Assembly: GCA_039033415.1 (NCBI GenBank) | Contig: JBCCCR010000018.1 | Coordinates: 1-64,000, forward strand | Length of the DNA stretch: 64,000 nucleotides | Source of the DNA: Pseudomonadota bacterium | GTDB lineage: Bacteria > Pseudomonadota > Gammaproteobacteria > Xanthomonadales > SZUA-38 | Direction: 5' to 3' | Part shown: piece after piece, positions 19,991-28,126 of the stretch | Numbering within the stretch: position 1 is the first letter of the stretch | Layout: the number at the start of each line of letters is the position of its first letter | Notes under the pieces: model-generated | What the model was told of the DNA's origin: nothing | What the model saw: only the letters and a program-made list of their open reading frames with translations | Databases searched by the model: none | Position numbers and translations under genes: made by a program

Positions 19991-20241
19991 GGCACAATCA
20001 CCACAACGTCTTCGGGACGTTTCTTGACCAGGCCAAGTTCGCCGGTGGCCTTCACCTCCACCCTGTGACCCTCAGCCCAGGTCGCCTGCTCAATCTGCAG
20101 CCTGCCCCACTCCACGCTCAGCTCGTCGCTGCGCTGCTGCAGCTCCTGCAGCTGGGCAAAGTGGCTGCGGCTGCTGTGCCGGGTCCAAACGACCGCCAGA
20201 GCGCTGACCACCACCAGCAAGAGCAGCAACGCCCGCCTCAT
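19987..20241 (-). CDS. ftsL: Cell division protein FtsL
   Basis: Small bitopic divisome protein (84 residues from the ATG at 20241) with an N-terminal membrane helix (about 4-20) and a periplasmic coiled coil (FAQLQELQQRSDELSVEWGR), ending in a short conserved stretch. It forms the FtsQLB complex that activates FtsWI. The ATG overlaps the rsmH stop (ATGA). A longer frame upstream would start inside rsmH and adds no plausible sequence. Confidence 0.93.
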   Translation of the reverse strand: MRRALLLLLVVVSALAVVWTRHSSRSHFAQLQELQQRSDELSVEWGRLQIEQATWAEGHRVEVKATGELGLVKKRPEDVVVIVP

Positions 20242-21281
20242 GTTGCTGCCGCCTGCTCGGTGCGGACCGCAACACGCATGATCGCGCTGCGGGCCCGCGG
20301 GTTGGCGAGGCATTCGTTCTCGTCAGCACGCTGCGGCTTGCCGCACGCCTCGAGCAGCGGACCCGGTCCGCTAGCACCCGGCGGGAGGCGCCGGTTGCCG
20401 GGGGCCGCCCCGTGGCGTCGGATGAATCGCTTGACCAGCCGGTCCTCCAGCGAATGAAAGCTGATCACCACCAGCCGACCGCCGGGAGCCAGCGAAGCGA
20501 CGCTCGCGGCAAGCGCCCGTTCAAGCTGCTCGAGTTCCGCGTTGACGGCGATGCGGATCGCCTGAAAGGTTCGGGTCGCCGGGTGTTTGCCCGGCTCAGC
20601 GCGCGGGACACAACCCTGCACCAGTTCAGCGAGCTCCCCGGTGCGGGTCAGTGGCGCAGGGCGTTTCTTGATGGCTCGGGCGATCCGGCGGGCAAAACGC
20701 TCTTCCCCCCATCGCTTCAGCGCGTCAGCGATCTCCGCCTCGCTGCGGTCGGCAAGCCACTGGGCCGCGCTGACGCCGCTGTCCGGATCCATGCGCATGT
20801 CGAGCGGGCCATCCAGCCGGAAACTGAAACCGCGCTCCGCCTCATCGAGCTGCGGTGACGACACGCCCAGGTCGAGCAGGATGCCGTTGAGCGGTTGGAA
20901 GTCGAGAGACTGGCTGGCCAAGTCAGCGAAGGCGGCTCGACGCAGGGTCAGCCGGCTATCGGAGTCCGACAACGCGGCGCCGCTGAGGATGGCGTCCGGA
21001 TCTCGGTCCAGCGCCAGCAGCCGCCCGGCAGGCCCCAGCCGTCGAAGGATCTCCCGGCTGTGGCCACCGCGTCCAAACGTACCGTCAAGATAGACGCCCG
21101 AGGGGTCGGTCAAGAGCGAGTCCACGGCGTGCTTCAGCAGCACCGGGACGTGCGCTGCGTCGGGTGGCGTCACCACTCCGGCGTTCAAGCGCCACCGCCC
21201 TGCGCGCAGGCGAACCGGCCCGTAACCACGGGCGAGAGGCGCGTGACGCTGAACTTCGCGAAGCTGTCCGGTGTTTTCCAT
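20238..21281 (-). CDS. rsmH: 16S rRNA m4C1402 methyltransferase RsmH
   Basis: SAM-dependent methyltransferase acting on C1402 of 16S rRNA (formerly MraW). The core begins at HVPVLLKHAVDSL, with the SAM motif DGTFGRGGHS and VSSPQLD further on. From the ATG at 21281 it has 347 residues. A GTG at 21173 would give 311, close to the 313 of E. coli, and the extra 36 residues are Arg-rich and unlike the family, so the true start may be the GTG. The ATG is four bases past the U-tract of a terminator-like hairpin. The frame also stays open further upstream through that hairpin, which I do not accept as coding. Confidence 0.93.
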   Translation of the reverse strand: MENTGQLREVQRHAPLARGYGPVRLRAGRWRLNAGVVTPPDAAHVPVLLKHAVDSLLTDPSGVYLDGTFGRGGHSREILRRLGPAGRLLALDRDPDAILSGAALSDSDSRLTLRRAAFADLASQSLDFQPLNGILLDLGVSSPQLDEAERGFSFRLDGPLDMRMDPDSGVSAAQWLADRSEAEIADALKRWGEERFARRIARAIKKRPAPLTRTGELAELVQGCVPRAEPGKHPATRTFQAIRIAVNAELEQLERALAASVASLAPGGRLVVISFHSLEDRLVKRFIRRHGAAPGNRRLPPGASGPGPLLEACGKPQRADENECLANPRARSAIMRVAVRTEQAAAT

Positions 21282-21284
21282 ATC

Positions 21285-21329
21285 AAAAAAAAGCCCGCCT
21301 GCACCGCTGGAGGTGATGCAATGGGCTTT
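21285..21329 (-). terminator. Terminator/attenuator between mraZ and rsmH
   Basis: On the minus strand AAAGCCC (21329-21323) pairs with GGGCTTT (21296-21290), enclosing an inner stem of GGTG with CACC (GCACC on the plus strand at 21301-21305). Eight T residues (21292-21285) follow. It sits 100 bases after the mraZ stop and ends four bases before the rsmH ATG. It looks like an intrinsic terminator inside the dcw operon. Confidence 0.75.
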
Positions 21330-21428
21330 CTTCTTATTGTTTTTCCTAGCCGCACTGTTCCCCTCTCTGGGGGTTCTTAGCACCCCGAGGGGCGCCCTTT
21401 CGTGGCACAGGCAAGCGGTGGGTCAACC

Positions 21429-21872
21429 CTAGACTTCGATCTGGAGCATCTCCTCGGTCGGCGCCTGCTCGGGTGCGTCGAAACGACGCCGGTTCAGCAC
21501 CTCTTCATTCCAGATTTCGAATTTCCGCCCCATTCCCATGAACGTCACCTTCTTTTCGAGCCCCGCCACTTCTCGCAGCGTTACCGGGAGCAGCAGCCGA
21601 CTGCTCGCATCAGGCTCCAGCGGCGCGGCACTTCCCACCAGCCGCCGCTGCAGCAGTCGATGACGTTCATCGAACGCGTTTAACGCCATGACCTGGTCAC
21701 GCACGGTGGCCCAGACCTCCATGGGGTAAAGCCACAGAGAGTTGTTGTCGTGAGCGTTGTAGGTCAGCACCAGCTGATTGCCGCACTCGGTGGCAATCTG
21801 CTCTCGGAATCGCGTGGGGATGGCGATTCGCCCCTTCGCGTCGAGGTTGACTGATACTTCTCCAAAAAACAC
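21429..21872 (-). CDS. mraZ: MraZ, transcriptional regulator of the dcw cluster
   Basis: AbrB-like double-domain DNA-binding protein (147 residues) that represses its own promoter and the dcw cluster. The two swapped-hairpin repeats are seen at the N-terminus (VNLDAKGRIAIPTRFRE) and the middle (LEPDASSRLLLPVTLRE), each with the DxxGR/SxR pattern. The start is a GTG at 21872; no ATG is available at the right place. The upstream region carries a sigma70 promoter and repeated AGTGG-type boxes, as expected for MraZ autoregulation. Confidence 0.97.
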   Translation of the reverse strand: MFFGEVSVNLDAKGRIAIPTRFREQIATECGNQLVLTYNAHDNNSLWLYPMEVWATVRDQVMALNAFDERHRLLQRRLVGSAAPLEPDASSRLLLPVTLREVAGLEKKVTFMGMGRKFEIWNEEVLNRRRFDAPEQAPTEEMLQIEV

Positions 21873-21880
21873 GTCTTTTT

Positions 21881-21907
21881 GCCACTTATTTACTACTTAT
21901 CACCACT
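21881..21907 (-). promoter_or_regulatory. Putative MraZ box (autoregulatory repeats)
   Basis: Minus-strand sequence from 21907 contains AGTGGTGATA, AGTAGTAAATA and AGTGGC, three AGTGG-like units at 10-11 bp spacing, one per helical turn, between the promoter and the mraZ GTG. MraZ is known to bind short G-rich direct repeats of this periodicity in front of its own gene; assignment here is by position and pattern. Confidence 0.65.
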
Positions 21908-21914
21908 AAAGGGC

Positions 21915-21943
21915 ACGATATGCCCCTGCCCTAGGCGTGTCAA
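21915..21943 (-). promoter_or_regulatory. sigma70 promoter of the dcw cluster (Pmra)
   Basis: A perfect TTGACA (21943-21938) is followed after 17 bp by TATCGT (21920-21915; four of six consensus bases). The inferred transcription start, about 21908, lies at the first MraZ repeat. This is the clearest promoter in the window and should drive mraZ and the genes beyond. Confidence 0.75.
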
Positions 21944-22223
21944 GGCAGCAAAAGCCAAACCGAGGCCGTGTTCACAGATTTGTGTAAACAATCGTGGCGC
22001 GTTGTTCAAAAACTGAACAATCGTCCCCCGGTGCGGGGCAAACATAAGGTCTTGCAGACCAGGAAGCGCGATTCAGCGCCCCGCGAGAACCATGGGCTAA
22101 GCGGAATCAGAGGGGGTGACCATCAAACCTGCCGACGAAGCGCTCCGGGGCGATCACCGTGTCTGCTGACTCGGTCAGTCGAGAGGACTGCCGCAAGGAA
22201 AGCTCACGGGCCCGGCCGCCGGG
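21944..22223. other. Intergenic stretch between mraZ promoter and rnpB terminator
   Basis: About 280 bases with no convincing gene. It holds a small perfect inverted repeat, TTGTTCA-AAAAC-TGAACAA (22002-22020). A plus-strand reading frame of 90 codons (21968-22240) has no ribosome site, is Arg-rich and resembles no family I know, so I do not call it. Confidence 0.5.
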
Positions 22224-22269
22224 AAAAACCGCGCCGTTGAAAAAGCCAGCAGCAGCTTTTTCAACGGCG
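22224..22269 (-). terminator. Terminator of rnpB
   Basis: A perfect 15-bp stem CGCCGTTGAAAAAGC (22232-22246) / GCTTTTTCAACGGCG (22255-22269) with an 8-base loop. On the minus strand a T5 run (22228-22224) follows the stem after three bases. It lies about 12 bases past the 3' end of the RNase P RNA. Confidence 0.8.
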
Positions 22270-22280
22270 GATTAGAAATG

Positions 22281-22611
22281 AGACCTGTCGATAAGCCGGG
22301 TTCTGTCGCGGACAGTCATTCATCTGGGACGGCCGTCACCGGACGCCTCAAGCGACCAACCCGGAAGCAGCGCGGGCAACGCTATCGCCTCCCTATTTGG
22401 TCTTGCTCCAGGTGGGGTTTACCCTGCCGCTCCTGTTGCCAGCAGCGCGGTGCGCTCTTACCGCACCATTTCACCCTTACCCGGTTGCCCGGGCGGTATC
22501 TTTTCTGTGGCACTTTCCGTAGGCTCGCGCCCCCCAGGCGTTACCTGGCACCCTGCCCTGTGGAGCCCGGACTTTCCTCCCGCTTAAAGCGAGCGACTGC
22601 CTGACAGGCTC
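22281..22611 (-). ncRNA. rnpB: RNase P RNA, bacterial type A
   Basis: Catalytic RNA of RNase P, which matures tRNA 5' ends. Conserved blocks are recognisable on the minus strand: GAGGAAAGTCCGGGCTCC (P4 5' strand region, about 22581-22564), the GGCAGGGTGCCAGGTAACGC block, GGAAAGTGCCACAGAA, and the 3' block ACAGAACCCGGCTTA (about 22307-22293) forming the other P4 strand. The ends GAGCCTGTC (22611 on) and GACAGGTCTC (to 22281) pair as P1. Ends are set by P1 and may be off by a few bases. The rsmI stop is only about ten bases upstream, so its promoter should lie in rsmI. Confidence 0.96.
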
Positions 22612-22620
22612 GGGCGAACC

Positions 22621-23460
22621 TTACCGGTTTTCCCTGGCGCTCGCCATGGCCAGGGCGTAGCAGCGCTTACGGTCAACGCCGGTCAGGCGGGCGGCCAGCC
22701 GCGCCGCCTGGCTGGCCGGCAGCTCGTCCAGCAGGCAGGCCACCACCTTGCTGGCCTCCTCGAGGTCAGCCTCAGCATCGGCAGCACCGGCCAACACCAG
22801 GACAAACTCTCCTCGGGCGGGGATGGTGCCGTCTTCCACCTGCTCCACCAGCGTCGCCAGATTTCCGAAGCGGTATTGTTCAAATTTTTTGGTCATCTCG
22901 CGGGCCAGAAAGGCCTCGCGGTGCGCGCCCAGCACGGCGAGCGCGTCACCCAGGCAGGCGCTGATGCGGTGGCTCGCTTCAAACAGCACCTGAGTTTCCG
23001 GCCGCCGACCGAGCGCCTCGAGCTGGCGGCGCCGCTCTTTGGGTTTGCTGGAGAGAAAGCCGTGGAAGGTGAAACGATCGGTAGCCAGGCCGGCCACGCT
23101 GAGGGCGGCAGTCAGCGCGCTAGGCCCAGGGATCGGTATGACGGGATAGCCCCAGCCTCGAACGGCGCGGACCGTCCGGTAACCCGGGTCGGAAATCAGC
23201 GGGGTGCCGGCATCGCTGATCATCACGAGCTGATCCCCGTCGGCCAGCCAGCCACGAATCTGCTCCTGCAGCTTCGCCTCATTGTGCTCGTGAAGACTTT
23301 TAAGTTTTGCCGTGACGCCGAGCGCCGCCAGCAGGCGCGAGCTCACCCGGGTGTCTTCCGCCAGAACGAGATCCGCCGCCTGGAGGGCGTTGGCGAGCCG
23401 TTCGCTGACATCCGAAAGGTTTCCTATCGGCGTCGCCGCCACGATCAATTGCCCAGCCAT
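22621..23460 (-). CDS. rsmI: 16S rRNA 2'-O-ribose C1402 methyltransferase RsmI
   Basis: SAM-dependent tetrapyrrole-methylase-fold enzyme that methylates the ribose of C1402, the same nucleotide that RsmH modifies on the base. It has 279 residues. The motifs ATPIGNLSD, AEDTRVSSRLL, SDAGTPLISDPG and PIPGPSALTAAL are typical. The gene is divergent from lpoA, with 127 bases between start codons, as in E. coli and Pseudomonas. Its stop lies about ten bases before rnpB. Confidence 0.97.
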   Translation of the reverse strand: MAGQLIVAATPIGNLSDVSERLANALQAADLVLAEDTRVSSRLLAALGVTAKLKSLHEHNEAKLQEQIRGWLADGDQLVMISDAGTPLISDPGYRTVRAVRGWGYPVIPIPGPSALTAALSVAGLATDRFTFHGFLSSKPKERRRQLEALGRRPETQVLFEASHRISACLGDALAVLGAHREAFLAREMTKKFEQYRFGNLATLVEQVEDGTIPARGEFVLVLAGAADAEADLEEASKVVACLLDELPASQAARLAARLTGVDRKRCYALAMASARENR

Positions 23461-23587
23461 GATGGCCTCGCCTGCGCTAAACTGCGGTCCACTTTACTGC
23501 TTTTGCTGCAGGACGCCACGACGTTGCACGGGCCGGGCCTTCACGCCGACCCGTCGGCCTCGCGCGGTGCTGCCCGAGAACGGTTTT

Positions 23588-25537
23588 ATGACCCCAAATG
23601 TGAATCCCAACCGAGCACGCCGCTCGCCGCAGGCCTTTGTCACCGGAACAGCCATGCTGCTCGCGACGATGTTGCTCGCCGCCTGCGCGACGGGCGGTGG
23701 ACCCACCCGAGTCTCGCGTGATCCGGCAAGCAGCGCACAGCAGGCCTACGATCTCGGACAGTACGATCTTGCGCTAGAGGACTTTCTGACGCTGGCGCAG
23801 CGTTCGCCGGAACAGGCGGACCGCTGGCGGCTGCGAGCCGCTGACAGCGCCTGGCTGCTGGGTGACGAAAATCTCGCGGTGGATCTACTGCAGCAGCTCG
23901 ACCCTCAGCGGCTTTCTCCAACCGATCGCCGGTTTGTCAATCTGCTGTTGCTCCTCGCCGGTGAAATCAACCCGTCATCCATCGGCGTTCGCCTCGCTAT
24001 GCTGGGCCGGCCCGAAGGCTGGCCGGCGCCGTACCAGCCGCAGGTTCATCGGCTGCGGGGCCGCGCACTGGCGCAGAATGGGCAGCCCTATCGTGCGGCC
24101 CAGGAGCTGATCACCTTCGGGCAGTGGCCGCTCGATCCGCAGACCGCCTTGGCCAACCGGGCGGAGATCCTGCGGACGCTTACGCCGTTGTCAGCCCGCC
24201 GGGCGCTGGACCTGCTGAGCCAGCATCAGCCCGAAGACGAGATGTACGGATGGCTCGCGCTGGTGGCGGATATCAAGAACAGCCTGTTTGCCGGTGCGGA
24301 CGCGCGCCGCGACGTTCCCCCGGGTTCGGTACCGTCCTCACAGGCCGATCTCGCCGAAACGCTGGCCGCCTGGCGTCTTCGCTTCCCCCGCCACCCAGGC
24401 GCCGGCGATACGCTGGACGACCTTCTCGGCGGCGCACCGGTGCAGTCGGCCACGCCAGACCGGGTCGCCGTGCTGCTGCCGTTCAGCGGGCGTTTTCCGG
24501 CGGCGGCCCGGGCCGTTCGTGACGGTTTGCTGAGCGCCTATTTCGACGACAGCCGGCGCCGGGCGCAGATTCAGTTCTATGACACCGGGTCGGATCCGGA
24601 AACGGCGGTCAGCATGTATCGGCGCGCGATCACCGATGGCGCCGACCAGATCATCGGGCCGCTGGAGCGCGACGCGGTGACCGCGGTGCTGCTGGAGGCT
24701 GACGGCAGCACGCCGGTACTCGCTCTTAACCACCAGGGGTCGGCGGCGCCCCCAGCGCCGGGCAACCTGCAATTTGGCCTGCTGCCCGAAGAGGAGGCCC
24801 GCTCCATCGCACGGCATATGATCAACGACGGCCTGCTCCGGGTGGCGGTGATGACCGCATCAGACGCCTGGGGCCAGCGAGTCAGCAACGCCTTCGTCGA
24901 ACACTTTGACCGACTCGGGGGCGTGGTGCTTGAGGTGCAGCAGTTCCAACCCCTGGCCCAGGACTTTGGGGCGCAGGTCTCGGCGCTGCTGGGCACAACC
25001 AGCGCCGAGCTCCGACGCCGTCAGCTCGCGCGGGCGTTCCGTTTTTCGGTGGGTTTCGAGGCGTTTCCCCGGCACGACCTGGATGCCGTGTTTCTCGCCG
25101 CCCGGGCAGCCCCCGCCCGCCTGATCAAGCCACAGCTCGCGTTTTTTAATGCCGGCGATATCCCGGTCTACGCCACGTCGCACGTGTTTGACGGCACGCG
25201 CGACCGCAACCGCAACCGCGACCTCGATGGGATCACCTTCTGCGACGCTCCCTTTCTGCTGGATCCCGATCGGTTTACCCCCAGCGCTGCGGAGGCTGAA
25301 GCCACCTTCGCCGACCTCGGCGGTATCGGCAGCCGGCTGTTTGCGCTCGGCATGGATGCCTACCGCGTGCTGCCCTACCTCAATCTCCTGCGGTCTATGG
25401 GCACGGAAGCGTTCCCAGGCGCCACCGGGCAGCTGAGTATGGATGCGGGGGGCTACCTGTATCGCAACCTGTCTTGCGCACGGATTCGCGGTGGACGGGT
25501 AGAACTCCGCCAAGCCGAAGAAAACCTTTCGTCCTGA
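23588..25537 (+). CDS. lpoA: LpoA, outer membrane lipoprotein activator of PBP1a
   Basis: Outer membrane lipoprotein that spans the periplasm to activate the peptidoglycan synthase PBP1a. It has 649 residues from the ATG at 23588, with an Arg-containing n-region, a hydrophobic segment and a LAAC lipobox (Cys33). The N-terminal half is TPR-like helical. The C-terminal half has a periplasmic-binding-protein fold (VAVLLPFSGRFPAAARAVRDG ... QIIGPLERDAV). The reading frame is open upstream across the divergent rsmI but that part is antisense. It heads a lpoA-yraN-dolP unit. Confidence 0.94.
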   Translation: MTPNVNPNRARRSPQAFVTGTAMLLATMLLAACATGGGPTRVSRDPASSAQQAYDLGQYDLALEDFLTLAQRSPEQADRWRLRAADSAWLLGDENLAVDLLQQLDPQRLSPTDRRFVNLLLLLAGEINPSSIGVRLAMLGRPEGWPAPYQPQVHRLRGRALAQNGQPYRAAQELITFGQWPLDPQTALANRAEILRTLTPLSARRALDLLSQHQPEDEMYGWLALVADIKNSLFAGADARRDVPPGSVPSSQADLAETLAAWRLRFPRHPGAGDTLDDLLGGAPVQSATPDRVAVLLPFSGRFPAAARAVRDGLLSAYFDDSRRRAQIQFYDTGSDPETAVSMYRRAITDGADQIIGPLERDAVTAVLLEADGSTPVLALNHQGSAAPPAPGNLQFGLLPEEEARSIARHMINDGLLRVAVMTASDAWGQRVSNAFVEHFDRLGGVVLEVQQFQPLAQDFGAQVSALLGTTSAELRRRQLARAFRFSVGFEAFPRHDLDAVFLAARAAPARLIKPQLAFFNAGDIPVYATSHVFDGTRDRNRNRDLDGITFCDAPFLLDPDRFTPSAAEAEATFADLGGIGSRLFALGMDAYRVLPYLNLLRSMGTEAFPGATGQLSMDAGGYLYRNLSCARIRGGRVELRQAEENLSS

Positions 25538-25571
25538 GCGCGAGAGTCTGTGCACTCAGGCCATCGCTGAA

Positions 25572-25958
25572 GTGACAGACTCGACGCGCGGCGCTAGGAA
25601 ACACCCAGCCGGCGCTGCCTGGGAGCAGAGCGCCTGTGACTATCTTTGCGATCGGGGCCTCAAGCTGGTCCAGGAAAACTATCGATGCCCCTTTGGCGAA
25701 ATCGATCTCGTGATGCGAGAGGGCAACTGCGTCGTTTTTGTTGAGGTACGCTATCGACGCCGCTCGAACTTTGGTGGCGGTTTAGGGTCGGTAACCCTGA
25801 GAAAGCAGCATCGGATGAGCCGCGTTGCCAGCCATTTTCTGCAGCGCCATCCTCGCTTGGCCGATAGGCCCTGTCGCTTTGACGTTGTGGCCATCAGCGG
25901 CAGCATCGCGAAGCCGAGCATTGACTGGATCGCCCACGCGTTTGAAGATCCACGCTGA
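25572..25958 (+). CDS. yraN: UPF0102 / YraN family, predicted endonuclease fold
   Basis: A 128-residue protein beginning at a GTG (25572). It has the YraN pattern of a PD-(D/E)XK nuclease-like fold: GAAWEQSACDYL, then FGEIDLVM and VVFVEVRYR (E, D, ExR/K core) in the first half. Cellular role is not established. It lies 34 bases after lpoA, the usual neighbourhood. Confidence 0.92.
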   Translation: MTDSTRGARKHPAGAAWEQSACDYLCDRGLKLVQENYRCPFGEIDLVMREGNCVVFVEVRYRRRSNFGGGLGSVTLRKQHRMSRVASHFLQRHPRLADRPCRFDVVAISGSIAKPSIDWIAHAFEDPR

Positions 25959-25979
25959 TCGACTGGAGAGCAAAGCATT

Positions 25980-26579
25980 ATGACCGCCAAGTCCCAACCC
26001 ATCCGAGTCGTCACCCTCCTCCTGCTGATCGTCCTGCTGCAAGGATGCGCGGCCGCGATCGTGGGCGGCGTGGCGGTCGGCGCAAGCGCCATCCACGATC
26101 GCCGCGCGGCTGAACAGGTGGTCGCCGACAATGGAATCAACCTTTCGGTCACGGACGCCATTCACCGGGACAACGGGCCTGGTCGGGGCAGTCACATTAA
26201 GAACACTACCTATAACGGGACCGTGCTGCTCACCGGCGAAGCGCTGACCGAGCAGATCCGCAGCGAGGTGGCAGAGATTGCCGCTTCGGTCGAGGGCGTG
26301 AAGGAGGTCGTGAACGAGCTGGCCATCGGTGAGCCAAGCTCCGCTTTCACCCGCTCTCGCGACTCCCTGCTGACCGCCCAGGTGAAGTCAGCTCTGCTGG
26401 GCATTCGGGGCCTGGAGGACTTTGACCCCACGCGCGTCAAAGTGGTCAGCGTTCGGCACGAGGTATATCTACTCGGGCTGGTGACCGAAGAAGAGGGGGA
26501 CGCGGCGGCGCAGCGCGCAGCGCGCGTCAGCGGTGTGGACAAGGTCATCAAGGTCTTCGAATACATCCCGGAAACCTGA
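25980..26579 (+). CDS. dolP: DolP (YraP), BON-domain outer membrane lipoprotein
   Basis: A 199-residue lipoprotein with signal peptide and LLQGC lipobox (Cys23), followed by two BON domains (about residues 50-120 and 125-195). DolP binds anionic phospholipid at division sites and supports outer membrane integrity. In E. coli and Pseudomonas, diaA lies between yraN and this gene; here the two are only 21 bases apart. A GGAGAG ribosome site precedes the ATG. Confidence 0.93.
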   Translation: MTAKSQPIRVVTLLLLIVLLQGCAAAIVGGVAVGASAIHDRRAAEQVVADNGINLSVTDAIHRDNGPGRGSHIKNTTYNGTVLLTGEALTEQIRSEVAEIAASVEGVKEVVNELAIGEPSSAFTRSRDSLLTAQVKSALLGIRGLEDFDPTRVKVVSVRHEVYLLGLVTEEEGDAAAQRAARVSGVDKVIKVFEYIPET

Positions 26580-26587
26580 TCAAGGGT

Positions 26588-26602
26588 CGCTCCCGCGGAG
26601 CG
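26588..26602. terminator. Possible short bidirectional terminator
   Basis: CGCTCC-CGC-GGAGCG forms a compact 6-bp hairpin between the convergent dolP and pgpA stops. There is no T-tract on either side, so termination is only suggested by position. Confidence 0.35.
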
Positions 26603-26618
26603 TCCGAGCGGTATTAAC

Positions 26619-27110
26619 TTAGAGCGCCAAGGCCGCAATCGCCTGCACAACAACCAGCGCAAACACGCCGGCCACCACATCGTCGATCATGATACCGAGG
26701 CCCCCGTGGACCCGCCGATCCAGCCAGCCGATCGGCGGTGGTTTGACGATATCGAACAGCCGAAAGGCCAGCCAGCCGATCGCCAGCAGCCACCAAACCG
26801 GCGGGCAGAACGCCAGCGCGATCCAGACCCCAACAAACTCGTCGATCACAATACCGCCATGGTCGTGCACCCCCAGGTCTTTTGACAGCCTGCCGGCTGC
26901 CCACGTGCCGAGAAGGAAGGCGGCCGCCACCGCCAGCACATACGCTGCTGCCGGCAAACCCCACAGCAGAAAGTACAGCGGCAGGGCCGCCGCTGACCCG
27001 AAAGTTCCGGGCGCCACCGGCGCCAGACCGCTGCCGAAACCGGTCGCCAGCAAGCCTTGGGGCGTGGCGAGCACCGCGGCCGGTATCGGGTCGGGCTTAG
27101 CCACGGTCAA
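26619..27110 (-). CDS. pgpA: Phosphatidylglycerophosphatase A
   Basis: Inner membrane phosphatase that converts phosphatidylglycerophosphate to phosphatidylglycerol. It has 163 residues, several hydrophobic segments, and the family motifs GSGLAPVAPGTFGS, DHGGIVIDEFVG and RLFDIVKPPPIGW. It is the last gene of the glyA-to-pgpA run and overlaps thiL by four bases; thiL-pgpA adjacency is also found in E. coli. Confidence 0.96.
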   Translation of the reverse strand: MTVAKPDPIPAAVLATPQGLLATGFGSGLAPVAPGTFGSAAALPLYFLLWGLPAAAYVLAVAAAFLLGTWAAGRLSKDLGVHDHGGIVIDEFVGVWIALAFCPPVWWLLAIGWLAFRLFDIVKPPPIGWLDRRVHGGLGIMIDDVVAGVFALVVVQAIAALAL

Positions 27111-28126
27111 AAGTGGGCATAGCCGGTGGGGAAGGAGCGCCCGTCAAGTCCGATCCATTCGACGCCGGTCTCGGCAGTGACCTCACCAACGACACGAAAC
27201 GGGGTCTCCGCCTCGCCCAGCCGCCGTTCGACGGACTCGCGCTCGGCGCTCGGGAAACAGAAGCAGAGTTCATAGTCGTCCCCGCCGCCCAGCGCCAGAT
27301 TGAGCTGGCGCTGACGATCGAGCGACGCCAGCGACGAATGCAGCGGCAAATCTGTCACGGCCACCCGCGCACCAACGCCGGACGCGGTGAGCAGGTGGTT
27401 AAGGTCTGCCGCAAAGCCGTCTGATACATCGATGCAGGCCGTGGCGAGCGCCAGCAGCGCCCGCCCGGCAGCAACCCGTGGACGCGGCCGATTGAGCCGC
27501 CGCAGCAGCGCCGATTCCGGCGCCTCGCCCGCCTGCAGCTGCGCGAGCGCCAGCGCCGCGCCGCCGAGGCTGCCCGTAACGGCGATGAGATCGCCGGCCT
27601 TTGCGCCGCCGCGAGTCAACGCCCGATCGGACGGCAGCTCGCCGATCAGCTGTACCGAAATGGTGACCGGCCCGGGGGTGGCGGTGGTGTCACCGCCGAC
27701 CAGCGCCAGACCCAATGGCTCGGCCAGCTCGCGCCAACCGGCGATGAACAACTCGATCCAGCCGCGATCAGGCTGGTTCAGCGACAGCGAGAGAAGCGCC
27801 CAACGAGGCTGCGCACCCATCGCCGCCAGGTCGCTGAGGTTAACCGACAGCGCCTTGTAGGCAAGGTCGGCCGGCCCGGTGGCCGGCGGAAAGTGCACGC
27901 CGGCGACCAGCGTATCGATGCAGCTGGCCAGTCGACTTCCCGGCGCAGGTTGAAGCACGGCCGCGTCGTCACCGATCCCCAGCGCCACGGCCGGGTCGCT
28001 GCCCTCCAGCGTTCGCAGCTGCTCGATCAGATCAAACTCCGGCAGGAGCCCCGGGCCACGCGAGACTCCGCCGTCTCCCGACGTCGTCGGAGACATTCGG
28101 CTGCGCTCAGGCAACTCCATACTCAT
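27107..28126 (-). CDS. thiL: Thiamine-monophosphate kinase
   Basis: Phosphorylates thiamine monophosphate to the active cofactor, thiamine diphosphate. The core starts at EFDLIEQL, with LGIGDDAAVL (metal/ATP site), SVNLSDLAAMGA and IDVSDGFAADLNHL. Three ATGs compete: 28126 and 28120, inside the nusB 3' end, and 28096, ten bases after it. None has a strong ribosome site, so the N-terminus is uncertain by up to ten residues. The protein has about 339 residues with the first of these. Confidence 0.94.
   Translation of the reverse strand: MSMELPERSRMSPTTSGDGGVSRGPGLLPEFDLIEQLRTLEGSDPAVALGIGDDAAVLQPAPGSRLASCIDTLVAGVHFPPATGPADLAYKALSVNLSDLAAMGAQPRWALLSLSLNQPDRGWIELFIAGWRELAEPLGLALVGGDTTATPGPVTISVQLIGELPSDRALTRGGAKAGDLIAVTGSLGGAALALAQLQAGEAPESALLRRLNRPRPRVAAGRALLALATACIDVSDGFAADLNHLLTASGVGARVAVTDLPLHSSLASLDRQRQLNLALGGGDDYELCFCFPSAERESVERRLGEAETPFRVVGEVTAETGVEWIGLDGRSFPTGYAHF

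Noticed and set aside
21968-22240. Small plus-strand gene before rnpB
   Set aside because: No ribosome site, Arg-rich composition, and it runs into the rnpB terminator stem.
22278-22604. Plus-strand reading frame of 108 codons
   Set aside because: It is antisense to the RNase P RNA, whose conserved blocks are unmistakable.
23312-23587. Longer N-terminus for LpoA
   Set aside because: It would overlap rsmI antisense and bury the signal peptide; the ATG at 23588 gives a proper lipoprotein leader.
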